Shown here piece after piece: positions 54,088 through 62,981 of a stretch of 64,000 nucleotides of DNA. The stretch comes from CALRQJ02 sp943370285 (GTDB lineage: Bacteria > Bacteroidota > Bacteroidia > Chitinophagales > Chitinophagaceae): contig CALRQJ020000008.1 in NCBI GenBank assembly GCA_943370285.1, positions 62,001-126,000 on the forward strand, read 5' to 3'. Position 1 is the stretch's first letter. Each line of letters opens with the position of its first letter. Under the pieces are notes generated by a model. It was not told the origin of the DNA. It saw nothing but the letters and a program-made list of their open reading frames with translations, and did not search any database. The position numbers and the translations under genes are program-made.

Positions 54088-57000
54088 ATGAGAAAGCTGT
54101 TATCTAATTACACCTTTATTGGCCTTGTTTTGTTTGCTCAAATTGCCACTGCTCAAAATCAGCAACAATTGTCTGTAAAGGATTTTGTGATTTACAGTGC
54201 AAAAGACTTAAAACTGAATGAGCAAATCAAAATAACCGGCAACGGTAATGTTGGTAGCAAAAAAAATATTACACTCAAAAAGGGGTCCAATATTGCCGCC
54301 AATATTTTTAGTGGTGAAAAGATTGATTTGGATAAAGAATCCATTTTTGTGGGCAATATCACAGCCAATAATGCAGCCAATAGCCGAGATGATATCTTAA
54401 AAGGCGATAAATCAATCAAAATAACAGGCAACCTATTAATCAATGGTAAAATTAAGCTTACCGCTAGTGGAAGTACTTTAAATGGTGCGGTAAGGCAAAG
54501 TATTGGTTCAACCTATGTTGGGCCAACACCAACAGGTGGCATAACCAACGGTATGCTTAACCTGCCCATAATGCCAGCCTTACCCATCATCAATTCATTC
54601 ACAGTGGGTACTACTAATATCAATGGTACCCAAACAATTACTCCGGGTGCTTATAAGGATGTGCTATTAGATAAAAATCAAACCCTAACCCTCAGGGGAG
54701 TTGGTACATATATATTTAAATCGCTGACCAATAAAGGAAAAGATAATATTAAAATACGATTTGATTTTGAAAATAGCGCAACGGGTCAAATTAGAATATT
54801 TGTTCAGGATAAATTAGAACTAAAGAATGTTACTGCATCTATCATTAATGGCGGCAGTGCCAATCGAATTTATACTGAAGTACACTATGCCAATAGTGCC
54901 AATAATGACAACGATGATGATGATGTAAAGAATGCCTTTTTTGTTACTAGTGGCAACGGTACGAATACATGTATTTGGTATGGCACCGTATGGGCACCAT
55001 ATGGTAAAATTAAAATTAAATCAGAAGGCAATTCAACCACAAAACTACAAGGAGCATTGTGGTGTGGCGAAAAAATATATATTGAAAAGAATACAGAAAT
55101 CATTTATGCGCCACTAGTGTTTGACCCTAATTACATTTCTCCCTATTATGCCCCGCCAGAGGCAGGTAAAGTACCTAATCTAATTGGCTCTGAACTTACG
55201 CAATTGGCTACTAATACAGGTGTTATTACTAGTATTCCCAATAATAATATATTCTTCATTGAAAATAACACTGTTGTAATTGAAGTCATTGCTGAGCCCG
55301 GGCAGTATGCTGCTTTATTGGCTTACTTAATTGCAAATGGCCTTACAAATATTATTGATAATGGAGCCAATTCTTTAATCATTACCGGTTCATATCCTAT
55401 TGATAAATTGCAAGATTTGAACCTACAAGATAATTTAATCAGATACTGTCGTCCGTTGTACCAGCCATTAACAAAAGCAGGTTTAACAACAACGCAAGGC
55501 GATATAGCTATGCGGTCAAATATTGTAAAATCTGGTTACGATGTATCAGGAAGCGGCGTAAAAATTGGTGTTATTTCTGATAGTTACAATACCATTCCTA
55601 ATAACCCAGCAATGGCAGATGTAACCAATGGAGATTTACCTGGTGCAGGTAATCCAAACGGTAATGTAACACCGGTTCAAGTGCTTAAAGAATATCCATA
55701 CGGAAGAAGAACAGATGAAGGTAGAGCCATGCTACAAATTGTTCATGATATCGCTCCGAAATCTACTTTAGCGTTTAGGACAGGATTCATCAGTGCAGGA
55801 GATTTTGGAGAAGGTATTAAAAACCTAGCTGCTGCCGGATGTAATGTTATTGTTGATGATATTACTTATATCACCGAGCCATTTTATACAGATGGCGTAG
55901 TTTCAAAAGCAGTTGATCAAGTGGTAGCGGCAGGTGTAACTTATGTTTCTGCAGCCGGTAACTATGGTTCAAAGTCTTATGAAAGTACTTTCAATCCCCG
56001 TCCTGCACCAGTTGGTGTTGTTGGTCAAGCTCATAATTTTGGTGGAAATCAAGTAGTCCAAAAGTTATCATTAACACCTGGAACATATACTATTGTTTTG
56101 CAATGGGAAGATAATGTATATTCGTTAGGTGGCAATAGTGGAGCCCAAACCGATCTAGATATTTACCTTGTCAATAGAGATGGTAGTTCACTCTTTGGAT
56201 TTAATAGAAATAATTTGAACGGCGACCCTATTGAGGTGTTACCATTTACCGTAAACGTTAGTACTACTACTAATATAATGGTAGTAAAAGCTGCAGGTAG
56301 TAATGTGAAATTCAAGTATATCATTTTCAGAGGCGAAGGTATAATTGATGAATTTTCAACCGGTTCTGGTACAATTGTTGGTCAGGCAAATGCTGCCGGT
56401 GCTTTAACAGTTGGAGCCGTATTATTTTCTAATACACCGCAGTTTGGTGGTACACCATCTCCAGCTTCTTTCTCTTCTAGAGGTGGTTCTAAAGTAAATA
56501 ATGTTGATAGAAATAAACCAGATATTGCTGCTCCTAACGGTGTAAATACAACCGTAAATATGGGCGGTGTAAATATTGATGGTGATGCTTTCCCTAACTT
56601 TTTTGGTACATCTGCTGCGGCACCACACGTTGCTGCTACCGTTGCGTTATTAATGGAGGCAAAACAAAAATATTCAAGCCAGTTAGTAACACCAACAATG
56701 GCCAAATCCATCATGCAAAGCACTGCTATTGTTATGAATGGTTCGGCTAACGATCCTGCATCTGGTGCCGGATTAATTCAGGCTGATGCTATGATAAAAA
56801 CATTTGCAAAACCAAAGCCGAAATTAAATGCTTTAGAGTCGGTTAATAATGCATCTTTTGCTCCGGGCTCTACACTAAAAGTGATTGGAGAAAATTTGTC
56901 TCCTGCCACACAAATTTCATTCAGAGGCTCATTAATCAACACAACAGTTATTAATGAGTACACAGCAACTGCCATTATTCCTGCTTACGCCGGTGGAAAT

Positions 57001-60000
57001 CCTTCAGTACAATTGATAACTCCTGCCATTAGTAGTAGTGGCTTAGATGGTGGTGTTTCTGATTCACTCAGATTTTTTGATAGCTCTAAAAGAACAATCA
57101 GGGTAATTGCAGACAACAAAGTAAAAAAATATGGTGAAAACCTTCCTGCTTTTACATTTAAAGTTACAGTAGATGGTTTGCCTTTAGATTCTATCAATCT
57201 TACCCTAGCTCAGTTAAAATTAGATAACCTTCAGTTTCAAACCCCTGCTACTGCAAACAGTAATGCAGGACAATACTTTATTAGGCCATTATCGCCTTTT
57301 GATGAAAATAATTTATCTCCAGCTGATCTTGCATTGAGAGAACTGTACAATTATGTATTTGTACAAGGAACAATAACGATTAATCGACTGAAATTAACCA
57401 TTAAACCACAAAATAAAACATTGGTATATGGTGATAAAATCGAAAATATTCAGTTTGATTACACCTTAGATCCAACAGCAATTATTTCAAATCCGGCAGC
57501 TGTAATTAATAGTATTCAATTAACACACCAATCAAATTTGGTGAATAATGTAATTGCATTGGTTGATTCCAGAGCACTGGTAAATAGTAGGGCCCTAGTA
57601 AACAGCCGTGCTTTGGTTAATTATTCTAATATATTAATCAATAGCCGTGCTTTGGTTAACATGAGTATGTTAATCAATAGTAGGGCATTGGTAAATAGCC
57701 GTGCTTTAGTAAATAGTAGAGCATTAGTAAATGGTAATCCAACAGGAGATCCATTAGATACAACAAGAGTAATTGACCTTGCTGTTTCTACTTTCTTAGA
57801 ATACGACGATGATCCTAATACCTCTAACTTAACAAGTAGTAGAGCATTAGTGAACAGCCGTGCTTTGGTAAATAGTAGAGCATTAGTGAACAGCCGTGCT
57901 TTGGTGAATAGCCGAGCATTGGTAAACAGCCGTGCTTTGGTGAATAGCCGAGCATTGGTAAATGGTGTATATCAAATCACCAACAGCCGTGCATTGGTAA
58001 ATGGTACTCCTGCATTGGTAAATTCAAGTGTTGGTATTGACAATGACTCTAGCAACAGTAATGTTGCCATCATTATTGATTCAACAGATGTACCGGATGG
58101 TCAAGTAGCTGTGATAGATGATTTGAAATCTATCAACATGATTACCGGCTATGAAGTTGGTGAGCATTGGATTATTCCTGGAGCATTAATCGCAGAAAAC
58201 TTTGAGATTTATTACGAATCAGGAAGATTGACGATTACTCCTGCTACTTTAACCATCACTGCAGAAAATAAATCTAAAACTTTCGGTAGTAGTAATCCTG
58301 CATTCACATCAACCATTACAGGATTTGAGTTGGATGAAATTGCAAGTGATATCATTGCTACAGGACCAACATTCACCGTTAGAGATAACAATGGTGTTGA
58401 TGTTACAAATCAACCTCCTGTTGGTTTACAAACAATCGTACCATCGGGTGTTGTATTCAATGAACCGCCTACTAATCTGTTTGAAGGTGGGGTAATTGGT
58501 GTTGATTACATTGGTTTATCAAATTACAATGTAGTATATGTAAATGGAACGTTAGATGTTTCTGCCCCAAGTGTAGACACCATACCTCCAACCATTGTTT
58601 GTGCTCCAAGTGTAACCATCAATAATACGCCTGGACAAACAACCGGTACCACTACATTAACTGCACCAACTGTATCAGATAATAGTGGTTCAGCAATAGG
58701 AAATGTATTGAATTTTGATGGCGCAAATGACTATATCGCTATTCCTCATAATGCAAGTATGACCTCTTCAAATTACACCGCCGAGGCTTGGTTTAAAGTA
58801 ACTGGAGGTAATCAATATAAATGGATAATGGGTAAAAGAACTATTGGTAGTGGGTGGAATATTTACGTGAATGGCACTAGCAATAATCAATTGGAGCTAT
58901 GGAATGGTTGGGCAACAATAATTACTGGGCCGATTGTTGATACCGGCAGATGGTATCATGTCGCAGCAACCGGTAGTGGTACAGGCCAAAAATTATATTT
59001 AAATGGCTTTTTAGTTGGTACCTCAACCAATGTAGTAAACCAAGCAGATGCATCAACATTTATGAGTATAGGTTCTAATAACGACCAGTTGATTTGGTAC
59101 TTTGGTGGTAGTATAGATGAAGTGAGGTATTGGAATGTGGAAAGAACACAAGCTCAAATTGGTGACGGCATGAATACCGAATTAGATGTTCAAGCTGGTT
59201 TGGTTGTAGCTTATCATTTCAATCAGGGCACACCGGGTGGAAATAATAATGGTATTACCAATGCTGTTGATGCCTCTGGAAACAACAATAATGGAACTTT
59301 AAATAATTTTGCTTTATCTGGTGCCACATCAAATTGGCTTGCCGGACAAATTACAGTAACCAATAATGCCCCAGCAACTTATCCAATTGGTAATACAACA
59401 GTTACCTGGACAGCAACAGATGCTGCCGGTAATAGTGCTACTTGTAATCAAATTGTAACTGTAGAATGTGTTGCAGTAATTGATTGCCCTTCTGATACAA
59501 CAGTTAACGTCAATCCATCGGCAACTAGTGCAGTAGTAAATACCCCATTAACAACAACAACAGTTTGTGGCCCGATAATTCCAAAAGTAATTCCAGGCTA
59601 CACTTATTTAGGCATAAATAATGGTAATGCTTATTATGCTTCAAATGCTCCAAGCACTTGGGATGTTGCCAATGCAAATGCAATAGCTAGAGGTGGTCAT
59701 TTGGTAACTATCGGCTCAGCGGCTGAAAACCAGTTTATAGTAGCCAATGTTCCATCAGGAGGATATTGGATAGGATTAAATGATGTTGCAGTAGAAGGAA
59801 CATTTGTATGGGCTAATGGCGAACCAGTAACTTATACAAATTGGGGATTCATTTATGGCCAACAGCCAGACAACTATTTTGGAGTTGAAGATGCAACAAT
59901 TATTGGCATAGGTGATCCAAATGCAAATGGCAGATGGAATGATGTACCAGTTTATGATAATTGGAGACACATTCTTGAATTTTCTAACATAGGTGGTGTC

Positions 60001-62916
60001 AGAGAGCAAACTGCAGGTCTTGCTAGTGGTAGTGCATTCCCATTAGGTACTACAACTAATACTTATATTACTACTTTTAGAAATGGTTCAAAAGATACTT
60101 GTAGTTTTAATGTAACAGTTACAAATACCCCCACAATTACATGCCCAACAGATACAACAGTAAATGCAACAGCAGGTCAATGTTCGGCCGTTGTTAACCT
60201 GGCATTGCAATCATCAAACCCAACTGGCCCGATAGTTGCCAAAAACATGCCTGGATTTACCTATTTAGGGGTATTCAATGGTAACGCATATTATAAATCA
60301 ACCAGTCTATCTGGATGGATTGCAGCAGAAGCAGATGCAAGAGCCAAAGGCGGTCACCTAGCTACGATTCAATCGGCACAAGAAAATCAGTTCATTATAA
60401 ACGCAGCTCCAGAAGGTGGTGCATGGATTGGACTAAATCGTATATACACAGGAAATACATATGTATGGTCAAATGGAGAACCTGTATCATATACCAATTG
60501 GAACACCGGTGAACCTAATAACAATGGAAACGAGGATGCGGCACACCTTATTGATATAAGTTTTAATGGAAGGTGGAACGATTTGACCAATACTTTCCAG
60601 CTAAACTATATTCTTGAAATTCCCAACATAGGTGGTGTAAGAGAGCAGACTACAGGTATTGCAAGTGGTAGTGCCTTCCCTGTTGGTACAACAACCAACA
60701 CCTATATTACTACCAATGTTAATGGAGCAAAAGATACCTGTACAGTAAACATTACGGTGATTGATAATCAGGCCCCAACAGCTATTTGCCAACCAATTAC
60801 GGTTAATTTAAGTGCAGGTGGAACCGCAACTGTAACTGCAGCACAAGTAAATAATGGCAGTACAGATAATTGTGGCGGTCCATTAACTTACCAATTCTTA
60901 GTTGGCGATAATGGCGGACAAAGAACTATACCGGTAAACAGTGGAACAAGATCAGGAAGAAGTTTAACTGGTATTACTTATACCTATAATGGGCTACAAC
61001 AAACGTTGACACCGGCTAATGCTATCAGATCAACATTAGTTTTATCAACACTTACGGCAAATCCTGTAACGAATGGTAATGCCAACAGATTCTGGGATCT
61101 ATCTGCCACAAGCATGAATGAAACAACTGCATTACGAGTATTAGGAGATTTTGACATGGGCACAGCCTTCCAAGATTGTGGAGATGTAGCTCCGGTAAAT
61201 CACCAAGTTAATTTTGATAATCCTATTGTACCTGGTGCTGGTCCTGAAATATTCATTGTACATGGTGGATTGGTGAACGATATTCAAATATTGGATGTTG
61301 CCGGAAATGTAGTCTTAACCATTCCTGCAAGTGTTATCAATAACAGTTCATTGGTATCGATGGCGGTAGGTAGTATATTCAATGGATTCTATTTAAGGAA
61401 TAAAGTACCATTTACTGTACAACTATTGGGAACACATGGTAATAGCCAAAACCAAGTTTTGGCATTGGATATCAATTTTAGCGAAGTGCCTTTAATTGGA
61501 GGTATTAGATACGGTGGTGGCTATAATGGCAATTGCAATTATGTCTATGAAATTCTAGGCTTCCAACCTGCTCCATCTACTGCTTCACAATTGGACTTTA
61601 ATTGCACCAATATTGGTGCAAACCCGGTAACCTTACAAGTAACCGATGCTAGTGGCAACAAATCCACCTGCACAACAACAATTACAGTTGCAGATAATAT
61701 TGCACCTACTGCGGTTTGTCAACCACTTACTGTTACATTGGACGCAAATGGAACAGCAAGCATCACTCCAGCGCAAGTAAATAATGGCAGCAGCGACAAT
61801 TGTGGTGTAGCCTGGCTTAGCTTGAGTAAATCAACTTTCACTTGTGCCGATTTAAGTAATACAGCATTAAATTTTAATTTAACGCCTGATGTTGTTGTAT
61901 CAAATAACACCGCCAACTTACCACTTGGCAATAATGCAAGAACAATTAGTGCTTGGATAAACCCAGGTATATCACACAATAATTGGGGAATCATAGGCTA
62001 TGGTTTGGCTCCTGAATCCAATCGTAACGGGAATGGTAATTTATTTGCCATTGGACTACAAAGTGGTAATAGATTAACCTTCTGGGGAAGTTATGCAGAC
62101 TATATTTCACCTGCTGTAGTACCTATGAATACATGGACATACGTTGCTGTTACGTTTGATGGATCAAATGGTGTATTGTATATGAACAACCAGGCTTATC
62201 CATTTAATCCGAGTAACTCTCATGGTTGGCCCATTAATACACTAGCCAGCAAGTTTTTTGTTGGAGCCGAAACTGATGACAATGGTGCAAATTATAGAAC
62301 CCAATACCAGGGTTCAATAGATGAAGTAAAAGTGTACAATAGATCGTTATCAGCCGCTGAAATTGCAGCAGATAGAGCTAGCACTAATCAATCAGGTTTA
62401 GTATTGTACTATCCATTCAGCGAAGGATCTGGAACAAGTGTTGTTGATGCCTCGGGTAATAATAATGATGCAAGTCTATTAAATCCAACCGGTAGTAATT
62501 GGATTGCCAGAACAACAACACCAACCATTTTAATGGTAACCGATGCTAGCGGAAATTCAAGTACTTGTACAGCAAACATTACTGTGTTAGATCCATTAGG
62601 TAATTGCACGCCAATTATTCCAAGAATGGTGTTCACTCCGGTTGCCGAAAAACCAACTGAACAAGTCATTACAAAGGCTAAGGTTTATCCTAATCCTGCG
62701 TCAGGTTTCATAAAAGTGATTACAAGTAATGAGGTAGAATCAGTTACTAATATTATGGTATTTGATATATTAGGTAAAGTACAGGTAAAGCAAAAATTCA
62801 GACAATTATCAAACAAAATGTTTGAAATGGATGTCTCGAATTATCCTACCGGTATTTACTTTATAAAAATAAATAGTCCAAAAGGTATAGAAACACTTAA
62901 ATTTAAAAAACAATAA
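54088..62916 (+). CDS. Giant T9SS-exported subtilase-like multidomain surface protein with SRALVN hexapeptide array
   Basis: 2,942 residues. Order: signal peptide (1-23); beta-helix-like region (24-350); propeptide-like segment (about 360-465); S8/S53-like protease (about 470-880) with D498 (GVISDSYN) and S842 (GTSAAAPHV), but DEGR (543-546) where GHGTH is expected. Next an IPT-like domain (914-1000); MBG domain 1 (1000-1103); MBG 2, split by the SRALVN array (1161-1312); MBG 3 (1385-1492). Five HYR-type modules follow, split by LamG (about 1538-1754), C-type lectin (1838-1966), C-type lectin (2055-2178), a beta-rich domain (2266-2498) and LamG (2592-2809). A type A sorting domain (2863-2942, VYPNPASG) ends it. 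Likely a surface adhesin-protease binding glycans; the substrate is unknown. The gene stands alone, with a terminator after it. Confidence 0.88.
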   Translation: MRKLLSNYTFIGLVLFAQIATAQNQQQLSVKDFVIYSAKDLKLNEQIKITGNGNVGSKKNITLKKGSNIAANIFSGEKIDLDKESIFVGNITANNAANSRDDILKGDKSIKITGNLLINGKIKLTASGSTLNGAVRQSIGSTYVGPTPTGGITNGMLNLPIMPALPIINSFTVGTTNINGTQTITPGAYKDVLLDKNQTLTLRGVGTYIFKSLTNKGKDNIKIRFDFENSATGQIRIFVQDKLELKNVTASIINGGSANRIYTEVHYANSANNDNDDDDVKNAFFVTSGNGTNTCIWYGTVWAPYGKIKIKSEGNSTTKLQGALWCGEKIYIEKNTEIIYAPLVFDPNYISPYYAPPEAGKVPNLIGSELTQLATNTGVITSIPNNNIFFIENNTVVIEVIAEPGQYAALLAYLIANGLTNIIDNGANSLIITGSYPIDKLQDLNLQDNLIRYCRPLYQPLTKAGLTTTQGDIAMRSNIVKSGYDVSGSGVKIGVISDSYNTIPNNPAMADVTNGDLPGAGNPNGNVTPVQVLKEYPYGRRTDEGRAMLQIVHDIAPKSTLAFRTGFISAGDFGEGIKNLAAAGCNVIVDDITYITEPFYTDGVVSKAVDQVVAAGVTYVSAAGNYGSKSYESTFNPRPAPVGVVGQAHNFGGNQVVQKLSLTPGTYTIVLQWEDNVYSLGGNSGAQTDLDIYLVNRDGSSLFGFNRNNLNGDPIEVLPFTVNVSTTTNIMVVKAAGSNVKFKYIIFRGEGIIDEFSTGSGTIVGQANAAGALTVGAVLFSNTPQFGGTPSPASFSSRGGSKVNNVDRNKPDIAAPNGVNTTVNMGGVNIDGDAFPNFFGTSAAAPHVAATVALLMEAKQKYSSQLVTPTMAKSIMQSTAIVMNGSANDPASGAGLIQADAMIKTFAKPKPKLNALESVNNASFAPGSTLKVIGENLSPATQISFRGSLINTTVINEYTATAIIPAYAGGNPSVQLITPAISSSGLDGGVSDSLRFFDSSKRTIRVIADNKVKKYGENLPAFTFKVTVDGLPLDSINLTLAQLKLDNLQFQTPATANSNAGQYFIRPLSPFDENNLSPADLALRELYNYVFVQGTITINRLKLTIKPQNKTLVYGDKIENIQFDYTLDPTAIISNPAAVINSIQLTHQSNLVNNVIALVDSRALVNSRALVNSRALVNYSNILINSRALVNMSMLINSRALVNSRALVNSRALVNGNPTGDPLDTTRVIDLAVSTFLEYDDDPNTSNLTSSRALVNSRALVNSRALVNSRALVNSRALVNSRALVNSRALVNGVYQITNSRALVNGTPALVNSSVGIDNDSSNSNVAIIIDSTDVPDGQVAVIDDLKSINMITGYEVGEHWIIPGALIAENFEIYYESGRLTITPATLTITAENKSKTFGSSNPAFTSTITGFELDEIASDIIATGPTFTVRDNNGVDVTNQPPVGLQTIVPSGVVFNEPPTNLFEGGVIGVDYIGLSNYNVVYVNGTLDVSAPSVDTIPPTIVCAPSVTINNTPGQTTGTTTLTAPTVSDNSGSAIGNVLNFDGANDYIAIPHNASMTSSNYTAEAWFKVTGGNQYKWIMGKRTIGSGWNIYVNGTSNNQLELWNGWATIITGPIVDTGRWYHVAATGSGTGQKLYLNGFLVGTSTNVVNQADASTFMSIGSNNDQLIWYFGGSIDEVRYWNVERTQAQIGDGMNTELDVQAGLVVAYHFNQGTPGGNNNGITNAVDASGNNNNGTLNNFALSGATSNWLAGQITVTNNAPATYPIGNTTVTWTATDAAGNSATCNQIVTVECVAVIDCPSDTTVNVNPSATSAVVNTPLTTTTVCGPIIPKVIPGYTYLGINNGNAYYASNAPSTWDVANANAIARGGHLVTIGSAAENQFIVANVPSGGYWIGLNDVAVEGTFVWANGEPVTYTNWGFIYGQQPDNYFGVEDATIIGIGDPNANGRWNDVPVYDNWRHILEFSNIGGVREQTAGLASGSAFPLGTTTNTYITTFRNGSKDTCSFNVTVTNTPTITCPTDTTVNATAGQCSAVVNLALQSSNPTGPIVAKNMPGFTYLGVFNGNAYYKSTSLSGWIAAEADARAKGGHLATIQSAQENQFIINAAPEGGAWIGLNRIYTGNTYVWSNGEPVSYTNWNTGEPNNNGNEDAAHLIDISFNGRWNDLTNTFQLNYILEIPNIGGVREQTTGIASGSAFPVGTTTNTYITTNVNGAKDTCTVNITVIDNQAPTAICQPITVNLSAGGTATVTAAQVNNGSTDNCGGPLTYQFLVGDNGGQRTIPVNSGTRSGRSLTGITYTYNGLQQTLTPANAIRSTLVLSTLTANPVTNGNANRFWDLSATSMNETTALRVLGDFDMGTAFQDCGDVAPVNHQVNFDNPIVPGAGPEIFIVHGGLVNDIQILDVAGNVVLTIPASVINNSSLVSMAVGSIFNGFYLRNKVPFTVQLLGTHGNSQNQVLALDINFSEVPLIGGIRYGGGYNGNCNYVYEILGFQPAPSTASQLDFNCTNIGANPVTLQVTDASGNKSTCTTTITVADNIAPTAVCQPLTVTLDANGTASITPAQVNNGSSDNCGVAWLSLSKSTFTCADLSNTALNFNLTPDVVVSNNTANLPLGNNARTISAWINPGISHNNWGIIGYGLAPESNRNGNGNLFAIGLQSGNRLTFWGSYADYISPAVVPMNTWTYVAVTFDGSNGVLYMNNQAYPFNPSNSHGWPINTLASKFFVGAETDDNGANYRTQYQGSIDEVKVYNRSLSAAEIAADRASTNQSGLVLYYPFSEGSGTSVVDASGNNNDASLLNPTGSNWIARTTTPTILMVTDASGNSSTCTANITVLDPLGNCTPIIPRMVFTPVAEKPTEQVITKAKVYPNPASGFIKVITSNEVESVTNIMVFDILGKVQVKQKFRQLSNKMFEMDVSNYPTGIYFIKINSPKGIETLKFKKQ
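57568..58023 (+). repeat. SRALVN hexapeptide (18-bp) tandem array
   Basis: Fifteen exact SRALVN units, in frame: three at 57568-57621, one at 57643-57660, three at 57679-57732, seven contiguous at 57838-57963 and one at 57985-58002. Degenerate relatives YSNILIN, MSMLIN and TPALVN fill or flank the gaps. The two main blocks are separated by a 35-residue spacer (57733-57837) rich in Asp and Thr. Synonymous codons differ between units, so the protein sequence, not just the DNA, is conserved. Confidence 0.95.
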
Positions 62917-62921
62917 CCAAT

Positions 62922-62952
62922 GAAAGAAGACGGTGCTAAACCGTCTTCTTTC
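62922..62952 (+). terminator. Terminator of the giant gene
   Basis: GAAAGAAGACGG / CCGTCTTCTTTC, a perfect 12-bp stem with a 7-base loop, 6 bases after the stop, followed by a T-containing tail. Confidence 0.9.
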
Positions 62953-62981
62953 TATTTAACATATTCAAAGTATTAATTGGA

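Noticed and set aside
57568..58023. CRISPR-like array
   Set aside because: The 18-bp units are contiguous, in frame and lack unique spacers of constant length; they encode a peptide repeat.
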